The position numbers and the translations under genes are program-made. Below the pieces are notes generated by a model that saw nothing but the letters and a program-made list of their open reading frames with translations, was not told the origin of the DNA and searched no databases. Shown in pieces: positions 1-6,263 of a stretch of 10,925 nucleotides of DNA (position 1 is its first letter; every line of letters begins with the position of its first letter). The stretch comes from Cenarchaeum sp. SB0662_bin_33 (lineage in GTDB: Archaea > Thermoproteota > Nitrososphaeria > Nitrososphaerales > Nitrosopumilaceae): the NCBI GenBank assembly GCA_009840065.1, contig VXON01000056.1:1-10925 (forward strand). The letters run 5' to 3'.

Positions 1-23
1 TACTATATAACCAAATGCCATAA

Positions 24-167
24 TTACCAACTAGTACCGGATAGAGAGCTGTTACCTGTAACAGCAATATCCAGCTTAAACAACACCATCATCATACTCA
101 GTCTACGTGCAACACGTCCTGATCCCTCGGAACCAAGTATTTGTTTTAACAGTTCGATATCTGCCAT
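24..167 (-). pseudogene. Transposase-like fragment, N-terminal HTH, truncated (left copy)
   Basis: The minus-strand frame opens with ATG at 167 and reads MADIELLKQILGSEGSGRVA, then a hydrophobic helix ending FKLDIAVT. At that point it leaves the sequence shared with the right-hand copy and reaches TAA at 24-26 after 47 residues. A TATA-like AATTTATTA at 188-196, centred 25 nt from the ATG, fits a leaderless archaeal promoter. The right copy continues into a helix-turn-helix ending TVTLWYGRL, the pattern of IS630/Tc1-type transposase N-termini, so this copy has lost the second half of the HTH and everything after it. It is a remnant. The family call rests on motif resemblance only. Confidence 0.55.
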
Positions 168-187
168 ACTATAGGTAAAAATGAACC

Positions 188-196
188 AATTTATTA
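188..196 (-). promoter_or_regulatory. TATA-like box of left transposase fragment
   Basis: AT-rich box (TAATAAATT on the minus strand) centred about 25 nt upstream of the ATG at 167, in the same position as in the right copy. This is the geometry of a leaderless archaeal promoter. Confidence 0.45.
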
Positions 197-209
197 AATT
201 TCCTATTAA

Positions 210-230
210 GCGGCGTGCGGAGCACGCCGC
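210..230. repeat. Perfect GC-rich hairpin in repeat leader
   Basis: GCGGCGTGC, a GGA loop, then GCACGCCGC form a perfect 9-bp stem in an otherwise AT-rich leader upstream of the transposase-like start. In the right-hand copy two substitutions shorten the stem to GCGGCG/CGCCGC. It could be a structured 5' RNA element or a transposase-recognised hairpin; nothing here decides between them. Confidence 0.6.
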
Positions 231-326
231 GCCGTGTAATGTGTGTGGTAGTAACGATCTTTATAATAGCAAAATCGCCTTATGTGCGAAAATTAAACTA
301 CAGAAACTTATGCACGCCGCTATATT

Positions 327-366
327 TCCCCAAACAAAAGACTGCTTCAAAAAGCAAAACACTTTC
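327..366 (-). repeat. Intergenic T-rich repeat, copy A (internally deleted)
   Basis: On the minus strand this reads GAAAGTGTTTTGCTTTTTG followed by AAGCAGTCTTTTG and a G-rich end. The same two blocks occur at 5953-6016 (plus) and 6186-6259 (minus), where they are separated by a 20-40 nt hairpin-forming insert. Copy A lacks that insert. It lies directly behind gcvT, one base from the inverted repeat arm. With two U-runs on the transcript it may also terminate gcvT. Confidence 0.7.
343..366 (-). terminator. Possible T-rich terminator of gcvT
   Basis: About 65 nt past the gcvT stop the minus strand carries TTTTGCTTTTTG, and a further TCTTTTG follows. Archaeal intrinsic termination depends mainly on U-tracts, so this is plausible. 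The evidence is base content and position only. Confidence 0.35.
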
Positions 367-429
367 ATTCGAGAATCCCAACCCTTTGTTTTCATTGGAG
401 AAAGTCATCTCCCGGAGAGGTCCCTTTGA

Positions 430-1491
430 CTATCGTTTGTAGAACCTAGTGGATGCCAGTTGTGCCTTGTATCTCTTTTTGCCAATACCCACTTCGATGT
501 GGGACCCCACCCCATACTCCGGCAAGACATAACAGTATCCGATGGGCCTGCCCAGCGTGGGAGAGAAGCCTCCAGAGGTGACCGTACCCACCGGCCTCTC
601 GTTGTCGTATATAGTATCACCTTTTCTTGCTACGCGTCCGGAATCAACGACCATAAAGCCCCGCAGCTTCTTTGTTATCTCTCTTGAGAGTAGTGCTTCT
701 CTACCAATAAAATCAGTCTCCATCTTTACTGTCCACCCCAAGGGCGCCTCTAGAGGGGTGGTGTCCTCGTCTATATCATTTCCATATAGCATCATCCCAG
801 CCTCCAGTCGTAGTGTGTCGCGCGCCCCCAGACCTACAGGTATTATACCAAATTCGGCGCCGCTCTCCAATATCATATCCCAGATGCCAGCGTGCCCGCC
901 ATCAAAGAACAACTCAAAGCCGTCCTCGCCGGTATATCCTGTCCGGGATATCATGCAGGGGCCGCCGTCCAGTTCCATCTGCACAAGCCGGAAGGGTTTT
1001 ACACCCATCATCCCTGCACCCATCTTCTCAAGTATGTGGGACGACTGCGGGCCCTGTAGGGCCAGTAGGGATATCTCAGTCGTAACGTCTTTTATCTCGC
1101 ACCGGTTCATGTCCATACCGGTCATTATCCAGTCCATGTCCTTTGTCCTGTTAGACGCGTTAACCACCATGATAAAATCACCGGGACCCAGCCGGCTTAC
1201 TATAACATCGTCCACTATCCCGCCGCTATGGTTGCACATCGGCGAGTACAGTGATTGGCCGTCTCCCACTTGGCGTATGTCGTTTGTTATTACGCGCTGT
1301 ATCAGATCCTGGGCACCAGGACCTCGTATCTTGAGACGTCCCATGTGTGACACATCAAAGAGGCCTGCACTGCCTCGGACACCCTTGTGTTCCTGAATTA
1401 TACCCGAGTATTGAAGGGGCATATCCCATCCGTAAAAGTCCACAATCTTTGCACCCAGCCCTAAGTGCCGCTCGTAAAACGCAGTCCTCAT
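430..1491 (-). CDS. gcvT: Glycine cleavage T-protein (aminomethyltransferase)
   Basis: GcvT releases ammonia from the aminomethyl-lipoyl arm of GcvH and passes the C1 unit to tetrahydrofolate or, in many archaea, tetrahydromethanopterin, giving the methylene form. The 353-residue product has the usual family length. Visible family motifs are FDVSHMG at 45-51, GGIVDD at 90-95 with the carrier/catalytic aspartates, VVNASNR at 108-114, LLALQGP, RTGYTGEDGFEL, and GARDTLRLEAGMMLYGNDI near residue 240. The C-terminal barrel has GTVTSGGFSPTLG. The ATG at 1491 is chosen because it gives the family N-terminus and lies about 25 nt from a TATA box. It is transcribed divergently from lipA and alone, apart from the main gcv operon. 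No key residue appears to be missing. Confidence 0.96.
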   Translation of the reverse strand: MRTAFYERHLGLGAKIVDFYGWDMPLQYSGIIQEHKGVRGSAGLFDVSHMGRLKIRGPGAQDLIQRVITNDIRQVGDGQSLYSPMCNHSGGIVDDVIVSRLGPGDFIMVVNASNRTKDMDWIMTGMDMNRCEIKDVTTEISLLALQGPQSSHILEKMGAGMMGVKPFRLVQMELDGGPCMISRTGYTGEDGFELFFDGGHAGIWDMILESGAEFGIIPVGLGARDTLRLEAGMMLYGNDIDEDTTPLEAPLGWTVKMETDFIGREALLSREITKKLRGFMVVDSGRVARKGDTIYDNERPVGTVTSGGFSPTLGRPIGYCYVLPEYGVGSHIEVGIGKKRYKAQLASTRFYKR

Positions 1492-1540
1492 GGGACATGC
1501 AGTGTTATTATTATAAATATATCTTGATTAATATTTTGGT
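1492..1540. promoter_or_regulatory. Divergent gcvT/lipA promoter sharing one TATA element
   Basis: The 49-nt gap separates two outward-facing start codons (1491 minus, 1541 plus). Its only strong TATA-like element is the near-palindromic TTATAAATATA at 1511-1521, which reads TATATTTATAA on the other strand. Its centre is about 25 nt from each ATG, the distance expected when transcription starts at the start codon. I infer that both genes are leaderless and use the same or overlapping TBP site. Confidence 0.65.
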
Positions 1541-2437
1541 ATGAGCGGCCCTGCTCTCGTGCGTCCGCGCTGGCTGAAGACGAGGATACCCTCGGGCGAG
1601 GCATACGCCAATGTGAGAAGAATCATCAAGAGTCACCGCCTACATACGGTATGTCAGGAGGCATCGTGCCCGAATGTGGCTGAATGCTGGGGCGCCGGCA
1701 CTGCCACCATAATGATAATGGGCGACATCTGCACCCGGGGTTGCGGATTCTGTGACGTGAATACAGGTAGGCCCGGGTCCCTGGATCTGCGGGAGCCTAG
1801 CGCCGTGGCAGTAGCAATACGGGATCTGGGACTTCGATATGCTGTAATAACGTCGGTGTGTAGGGACGATCTTCCTGACAGCGGGGCGGGGCATTTTGCA
1901 GAGACCATACGGCACATACGGCACCGGTGCCCCAACACAATAGTGGAGTCGTTGATTCCGGATTTTGCAGGTGACCATACACTGATAGATGCTGTGGCCG
2001 ATGCAGGACCTCATGTGGTGGGCCACAACATAGAGACCGTGCGCCGGCTCACCCGGCAGGTCCGGGACCGCCGGGCTGGCTACTCACAGTCGCTGCAGGT
2101 CCTGCGCCACACCAAGGAGGGACATCCCGGAATATTTACAAAATCATCCATGATGTTGGGTCTGGGCGAGTCCACAGACGAGATACTTGAGGCGGCCATA
2201 GACCTCCGGGAATCTATGGTAGATTTTGTCGCGCTGGGCCAGTACATGCAGCCCTCAACACGACACCTTCCGGTCAAAGAGTACATACATCCTGAGCGGT
2301 TCGATCAGATAAAACACATGTTGTCTGATTTGGGCTTCCTGCATGTAAATGCCGGACCCTTTGTACGGAGCTCCTTTCGGGCCTCGGACATTGCAGATAT
2401 TGTGTCGGACCACCGTGGTATGCGCCCCACCACCTAG
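1541..2437 (+). CDS. lipA: Lipoyl synthase (radical SAM)
   Basis: LipA inserts two sulfur atoms at C6 and C8 of a protein-bound octanoyl group, here most likely on GcvH. The 298-residue product carries the auxiliary-cluster cysteines C38, C43 and C49 (CX4CX5C), the radical SAM cysteines C64, C68 and C71 (CTRGCGFC), and a C-terminal RSSF at 276-279, matching the family's RSSY whose serine ligates the auxiliary cluster. Other family segments are ITSVCRDDLPDSGAGHF, HNIETVRRL and KSSMMLGLGE. The ATG at 1541 is supported by the TATA box about 25 nt upstream and a normal N-terminus. It is the only plus-strand gene of the cluster and converges on the thiolase-fold gene 110 nt downstream. Confidence 0.97.
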   Translation: MSGPALVRPRWLKTRIPSGEAYANVRRIIKSHRLHTVCQEASCPNVAECWGAGTATIMIMGDICTRGCGFCDVNTGRPGSLDLREPSAVAVAIRDLGLRYAVITSVCRDDLPDSGAGHFAETIRHIRHRCPNTIVESLIPDFAGDHTLIDAVADAGPHVVGHNIETVRRLTRQVRDRRAGYSQSLQVLRHTKEGHPGIFTKSSMMLGLGESTDEILEAAIDLRESMVDFVALGQYMQPSTRHLPVKEYIHPERFDQIKHMLSDLGFLHVNAGPFVRSSFRASDIADIVSDHRGMRPTT

Positions 2438-2547
2438 CATCTCCGGCTATAACACGCGCCATGGTCATATGAAACGCTAGGCAGAGTCCAGATGTGCAAT
2501 GACCATGCAGGAACAAACCCTTCGTTCTTGCGGGGAAATACCACACA

Positions 2548-3624
2548 TCATGATATTCTCTTAAAGGCAAAGGCGCCCGCACCCTCCCAGCCGTAGTCTA
2601 TGAAGCAGCCCATGTTGTCCTTGGAGATTACATCCTGCCGAATGCATTCATCTATAAATTGTATGGAGCTCAGGGCACCCATATTGCCCGTACTACTCAT
2701 TATGTCATGACTCATGCGGATCTTTGAGGGATCCAGACTACAGCCTTCGGCTACAGAGTCTACAAATTTTTTTCCCGCAGTGTGTATGCCAAATACATCT
2801 ATTTCCTCCGTGAGTATCCTCTGTAGTCGTGTGAGGCTCTTGGTGGCCAAACGTACAATGTCGTCCAGTAGGCCACGCGGGTCCAGACTCATATCGAATA
2901 TCACCCTGCATCTACTGTCAGGTGACATCTTTAGTGTGGCCGCCGGGACCGGTCTTGCACTTCTTGTTACAACCACGTGGCATGGGTCTATGCGCACCTG
3001 CGCCCCATCCGGTTCTGGGGATATTATGGCAGACGCGGCGGCATCACTGAATATTAGAAAATATATCATACTGTAAAAGTCTCCCCGGCTCCTTCGTGTG
3101 ATGTTCCTGATCTGCTTTATCCTATCCAAAAACCACTCCGTATAGCCGGATCCCATGATTAGTAATACATCTCCCTTGCCACCCATGGCAAAGTGCCCGG
3201 CCGAGTTCAGTAGTGACTCCGGGAGCGCCGAGCATGCAAGCCCCTGTAGGTTCTGCGCCCTTATATCCTGACGCAGGGAGAGTTGTGGCACCAAACCCGT
3301 GGTGGGGGCCGGATCCAGATATTGGGGGTTGTCGTTGACAGTGATCAGCATTCCTATGTTGGAGCGGTCCATTCTGCACATGGATACGCCGGCGGCCTGC
3401 CGGTACATATCGTCCATCGTAATGTGGGGCTCCACGTACTGCTCACTCCCAAAGTCCACCTTTGATAGATCGTATGACTTGTAGACATACTCGATGCCCA
3501 ACTGACTCTTGGCATACTCCCTTACTTCCCTGTCCATCTTGTCCCTCAGCACATCATCAACAATCTCCGATATGGAATAGCGGAATGGGGCCTTGACCAC
3601 GGAAATACCCGAGAGCCACACCAT
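2548..3624 (-). CDS. Thiolase-fold ketoacyl synthase III / KCS / type III PKS-like enzyme
   Basis: The 358-residue product is a condensing enzyme of the thiolase superfamily. The presumed catalytic triad is complete: Cys131 in NLQGLACSA, His281 in GIHTAGKKFVD, and Asn314 in STGNMGALSS. The Cys context and the STGNMGALSS loop resemble very-long-chain ketoacyl-CoA synthases and type III polyketide synthases more than typical FabH. The C-terminus YGWEGAGAFAF is the usual glycine-rich end. The ATG at 3624 lies 4 nt after the preceding stop; a longer frame to 3876 would run back into the neighbouring gene. Third gene of the lpdA operon. Such enzymes extend an acyl-CoA with malonyl-CoA or a similar unit; the substrate cannot be read from sequence. 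Supplying an octanoyl precursor for lipoate is an inference from context. Confidence 0.85.
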   Translation of the reverse strand: MVWLSGISVVKAPFRYSISEIVDDVLRDKMDREVREYAKSQLGIEYVYKSYDLSKVDFGSEQYVEPHITMDDMYRQAAGVSMCRMDRSNIGMLITVNDNPQYLDPAPTTGLVPQLSLRQDIRAQNLQGLACSALPESLLNSAGHFAMGGKGDVLLIMGSGYTEWFLDRIKQIRNITRRSRGDFYSMIYFLIFSDAAASAIISPEPDGAQVRIDPCHVVVTRSARPVPAATLKMSPDSRCRVIFDMSLDPRGLLDDIVRLATKSLTRLQRILTEEIDVFGIHTAGKKFVDSVAEGCSLDPSKIRMSHDIMSSTGNMGALSSIQFIDECIRQDVISKDNMGCFIDYGWEGAGAFAFKRIS

Positions 3625-3628
3625 GCAC

Positions 3629-4555
3629 CTACAGCCCCCGCAGCAGTATGTCCAAATCCTCAAAGAATACGTCATCATACTTGTCAGGTGGGAGATCAAA
3701 ACCCAGAACCAGCACGTCAGCCTCTGACTTTCGGGCCGTGCCGTGTATCCGACGGGCGCAGGACTCGGGTGTGCCCCATACCGCCTGCACTTCATCCAAC
3801 ATGCTGTCGCCCACCATGCGTGCCCCGCCCCGTACCCCCTCCCTGCGGTATGCGTCCCGTATACCGGCAACATCAAATCCTGCCGCGGCTAGGGGCTCGC
3901 CATAAAAGCCGTTTGCGCCCACATATCCGGCAACGGTCATTTTTACATCCATGCGGGCATCATGCGCCGTACTGCTACTCATAGATACGGGAATGATGGA
4001 TATTATGCCAAATTCCGGAGATGCCCCCTCCCGGATTGCCCTGACATGCCTTGGCATATGTGAGCGCGGCTTGAGAAAGAAGATTACACCATCGGCGTTC
4101 TTTATGGCGAGATCCAGGACCCTCTCACCCACTGCGGCCCAGTATATCGGCCCCGCATACCCGTGTGCGCGGAGGCTCCTAGTATATGAAACAAGACGTG
4201 ATACGGGCCTGTGAAACACCATCTTCCACATCCCCTCTACTACAACCGGCGCGCTTGTACCAATTCCTAGTATGAACCGCTCTCCTACGGTACGGTGGAT
4301 ACGTATAGCCTTACATAGCATATCTTCACGGGTGCGGGAAAACACGTTGATTATGCCGGTGCCCATGCGTGCCCGGCTTGGGAGGCCTGCTGATACTTCT
4401 AGTAACATGTCCAGCGCATCGACACCCATTATGCGTGGGTGGGTCTCTGGAACTAGAAAGTATTCTGCATAAGATCCTGCTAGTTCGGCCGCCCTCCTCA
4501 CGGCCTTTGCGGGGGCCCGTATGCCCAACTCTACTCCTATTCTGGTCTCGGACAT
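3629..4555 (-). CDS. LLM-family oxidoreductase, methylene-H4MPT reductase-like
   Basis: The 308-residue protein has the luciferase-like (beta/alpha)8 pattern of F420-dependent enzymes: N-terminal GVELGIRAP, GTGIINVFSR at 65-74 and GERFILGIG at 91-99, then the PVSRLVSYTRSLR helix typical of Mer-like proteins. Mer reduces 5,10-methylene-tetrahydromethanopterin, the C1 product expected of a methanopterin-dependent GCS, using reduced F420. The family also includes many F420 or FMN enzymes with other substrates, so the exact reaction is open. It is about the length of Mer (roughly 320-350) or slightly shorter. The ATG at 4555 is the only candidate after an in-frame stop; it overlaps the end of lpdA by 19 nt and has a GAGGGAG just upstream. 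It is followed after 4 nt by the thiolase-fold gene, so the two products may act together. Confidence 0.82.
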   Translation of the reverse strand: MSETRIGVELGIRAPAKAVRRAAELAGSYAEYFLVPETHPRIMGVDALDMLLEVSAGLPSRARMGTGIINVFSRTREDMLCKAIRIHRTVGERFILGIGTSAPVVVEGMWKMVFHRPVSRLVSYTRSLRAHGYAGPIYWAAVGERVLDLAIKNADGVIFFLKPRSHMPRHVRAIREGASPEFGIISIIPVSMSSSTAHDARMDVKMTVAGYVGANGFYGEPLAAAGFDVAGIRDAYRREGVRGGARMVGDSMLDEVQAVWGTPESCARRIHGTARKSEADVLVLGFDLPPDKYDDVFFEDLDILLRGL

Positions 4556-5853
4556 ACTCCCTCGGCCTCATGCATACACGCTGCGGCAGCCGCGTCGGCA
4601 AGGGCTTCCGGCAGTGTGGGATGTGCGTGTATGGTGCCGGCTACATCCTGGGGCCCAAGGCCCATTCTTATGGCCAGCGCCGCCTCGCCTATGATCTCGC
4701 TGGCATGCGCGCCCACAATAAGCGCTCCCAGTAATGTGCCGTTTTTAGTATACACACTAGTGAATCCACGGGTCTGCCCCATGCAGTTTGCCTTTGCGTT
4801 GGCGACCATCTGCGCTGTGGATGCTGAACCCTCCAGCCTTCCCACCATTGCCACCTCGGGATACGTGAATACACAGTAGGGTATTGTGGTATAGTCTATA
4901 CGGGTATGCCGACCTAGTATGTTATCGGCCGCGACCTCGCCCTGGCGCGTGGCTACATGTGCCAGTTCGTATGCTCCTGTGACATCACCTACGGCATATA
5001 TGTTGTCTGCACTGGTCTGCATTTCTGCATCCACGACTATTCCCCTGTCGCCATACTTGACACCCAGCATATCAAGCCGGTCTGTATCAAGTGCCGGGTA
5101 TCGTCCCACACAGCCTAGTACTACCTCGGGGTCAATCTCATCCCTCCCCATGACAATGCGGCCGTCATGTACGCCTGTCATGACACCGGTGAAAACCGAT
5201 ATGCCATCCAACTTCATGTACTTTTCTACTGTATCTCCCACAATCTTTGGCTGTTCCGGCAACAGAGACCCCTGAGATTCGGCCAGCCACACCCTACAGC
5301 CCAGGGCATTCAGTATGGACGCAAACTCACATCCGCTATACCCGCCTCCTATGACTAGTATGGATTCTGGTAGACTCTGCAACTCAAACACAGAGTCGGT
5401 GGTAAGCATCTCATAGCCCGGCAAATCTATGGTTTTGGGTATGCTACCCGTCGCCAGCACCACATTGCGGGTCTCGTATCTTGCCCCACCAACCTCTACA
5501 ATACCTGATGATATCACGCTGGCCTCTCCAGATACCGTGTCCACTTTGTGCTGTCGGAGCTGGAGTCGCATCCCCGAAGCAATCCTGGATATTGTACTCC
5601 TCATACCGGCGCTCAGCATGTCATAATTGATGCTTATGACTCCATCTCCTATGCCGTACCTCTTTGAAGCCCTTACTCTCCGGGCCAGATCGCCCATCGC
5701 ATGAAGGTACTTTGTGGGAATGCATCCTCTCTGGGTGCAGGTGCCACCAAGGCCATTCCGCTCTATTATGCACACATTGGCACCCTCTTTGGCCAAGCTT
5801 AAGGCGCATGCATAGCCCCCGGGTCCGGCCCCCACAACTATGGCATCATACAT
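4537..5853 (-). CDS. lpdA: Dihydrolipoamide dehydrogenase (GCS L-protein)
   Basis: This flavoprotein reoxidises dihydrolipoyl-GcvH and passes electrons through a redox disulfide and FAD to NAD+. The 438-residue product starts with the FAD-binding GAGPGGYACALSLAKEG (8-24) and the redox-active pair Cys39/Cys44 in GGTCTQRGCIPTK. ATGSIP, a second nucleotide-binding VIGGGYSGCEFA and IYAVGDVTG follow, and the C-terminal HAHPTLPEAL supplies the His-Glu base of the partner subunit. It is slightly short for the family (about 460-475). An in-frame ATG at 5901 would add 16 residues; I prefer 5853 because it begins MYDAIVVGAG and a TATA-like box lies about 25 nt upstream. It heads a three-gene operon. 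No lipoylated E2 subunit is visible, so GcvH is the only partner in the window. Confidence 0.94.
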   Translation of the reverse strand: MYDAIVVGAGPGGYACALSLAKEGANVCIIERNGLGGTCTQRGCIPTKYLHAMGDLARRVRASKRYGIGDGVISINYDMLSAGMRSTISRIASGMRLQLRQHKVDTVSGEASVISSGIVEVGGARYETRNVVLATGSIPKTIDLPGYEMLTTDSVFELQSLPESILVIGGGYSGCEFASILNALGCRVWLAESQGSLLPEQPKIVGDTVEKYMKLDGISVFTGVMTGVHDGRIVMGRDEIDPEVVLGCVGRYPALDTDRLDMLGVKYGDRGIVVDAEMQTSADNIYAVGDVTGAYELAHVATRQGEVAADNILGRHTRIDYTTIPYCVFTYPEVAMVGRLEGSASTAQMVANAKANCMGQTRGFTSVYTKNGTLLGALIVGAHASEIIGEAALAIRMGLGPQDVAGTIHAHPTLPEALADAAAAACMHEAEGVCPRPE

Positions 5854-5873
5854 GATGGGAAGTATACGATGTA

Positions 5874-5882
5874 CAATAAATA
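5874..5882 (-). promoter_or_regulatory. TATA-like box of the lpdA operon
   Basis: On the minus strand TATTTATTG is centred about 25 nt upstream of the ATG at 5853, giving a leaderless promoter for lpdA and the two genes after it. It also argues against the longer start at 5901, which lies upstream of the box. Confidence 0.55.
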
Positions 5883-5952
5883 CCGCTCTTCTGAGTTCCA
5901 CCTACAAAGTTGACTGATGGCCTAAATTTGGAAGCCAAGATGAATTTATAGA

Positions 5953-6016
5953 GAAAGTGTTTTGCTTTTTGAAGTACGTGGATACATCCGTAAAAAGCAG
6001 TCTTTTGCTTGGGGAG
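5953..6016 (+). repeat. Intergenic hairpin repeat, copy B
   Basis: GAAAGTGTTTTGCTTTTTG and AAGCAGTCTTTTGCTTGGGG, as in copy A, but separated by an insert. GCTTTTT (5964-5970) and AAAAAGC (5992-5998) can pair, with an inner imperfect stem of ACGTGGAT and ATCCGT, so the whole folds as a long bulged hairpin followed by a T-rich run. It has the opposite orientation to copies A and C. Confidence 0.72.
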
Positions 6017-6141
6017 ATAGGCACGACCTAACAGAGGGACTATATTGGATTTGTGGCCATATAATGTTGATATAAACAGATGAATGCACATCATACGCTA
6101 GTGTACAGAACGAGAATTTCTTGTCTGATGTATGACCAGCC

Positions 6142-6174
6142 CACACAAATCGATTGATGTGTGCCTGATCAGGC
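6142..6174. repeat. Two adjacent palindromes
   Basis: CACACA and TGTGTG flank AATCGATT at 6142-6163, and a perfect 12-bp palindrome GCCTGATCAGGC follows at 6163-6174, sharing one base. It lies midway between repeat copies B and C, about 290 nt upstream of lpdA. It could be a protein-binding site or a folded RNA; there is no further support. Confidence 0.45.
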
Positions 6175-6185
6175 TACATCTATTA

Positions 6186-6259
6186 CTCCAAACAAAAGAC
6201 TACTTTTTACGGATGGATGCCATATTGGCCTAACCTATACCAAAAAGCAAAATACTTTC
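6186..6259 (-). repeat. Intergenic hairpin repeat, copy C
   Basis: On the minus strand this reads GAAAGTATTTTGCTTTTTG, an insert of about 30 nt ending ATCCGTAAAAAG, then TAGTCTTTTGTTTGGAG, so it is homologous to copies A and B. CTTTTT (6203-6208) can pair with AAAAAG (6242-6247), and GCC/GGC within the insert adds a short stem. It begins 4 nt after the lplA stop. Confidence 0.7.
6241..6259 (-). terminator. Possible T-rich terminator of the gcvH-lplA operon
   Basis: Directly after the lplA stop the minus strand reads TATTTTGCTTTTTG, part of repeat copy C. A U-rich run at the end of a five-gene operon is a reasonable archaeal terminator. Support is position and composition. Confidence 0.4.
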
Positions 6260-6263
6260 AATA

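Larger units (their letters stand above)
56..325 (-). repeat. Left arm of 270-bp inverted repeat flanking the GCS cluster
   Basis: The reverse complement of this stretch matches 10553-10822 without gaps; by direct comparison I count 8 mismatches in 270 bp. It contains, read on the minus strand, a leader with a GC-rich hairpin, a TATA-like box and the first 112 nt of a transposase-like reading frame. Identity stops at position 56, inside that reading frame, and at 325 on the cluster side. The cluster-side end (ATATAGC then GGCGTGCATAAG) recurs as a lone copy at 10443, which suggests it is a real element terminus. The element looks like the 5' portion of an insertion sequence of a family I cannot name with certainty. 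Confidence 0.9.
5854..6263. other. Non-coding region between lplA and the lpdA operon
   Basis: This stretch of about 410 bp is AT-rich compared with the flanking genes. It holds the lpdA promoter, two copies of the hairpin repeat facing each other (5953-6016 and 6186-6259), and two adjacent palindromes at 6142-6174. Open frames of 60-80 codons exist but have no recognisable protein character and run through the repeats. I see no tRNA or other known RNA gene. Confidence 0.6.

Noticed and set aside
181..442. Two overlapping plus-strand frames of 75-82 codons
   Set aside because: They run through the inverted repeat leader and the T-rich repeat, with no domain or conservation evidence.
542..1396. 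284-codon plus-strand open frame opposite gcvT
   Set aside because: It lies entirely antisense to a clear gcvT, is rich in Ser/Pro/Ile in a way typical of antisense frames, and has no promoter or recognisable domain.
2438..2547. Terminator hairpin between convergent lipA and the thiolase-fold gene
   Set aside because: CATGGTCAT (2460-2468) and ATGACCATG (2499-2507) can pair, but the loop is about 30 nt and no T-run follows on either strand.
3625..3876. Upstream extension of the thiolase-fold gene to an ATG at 3876
   Set aside because: The extension is Trp/Arg/Cys-rich, overlaps the LLM gene in another frame and is unlike the family N-terminus, which begins naturally at 3624.
6121..6175. Possible C/D box small RNA
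   Set aside because: TGATGTA and CTGA occur in roughly suitable order, but the C box does not match TGATGA and no paired C'/D' boxes with guides are evident; the palindromes explain the region better.
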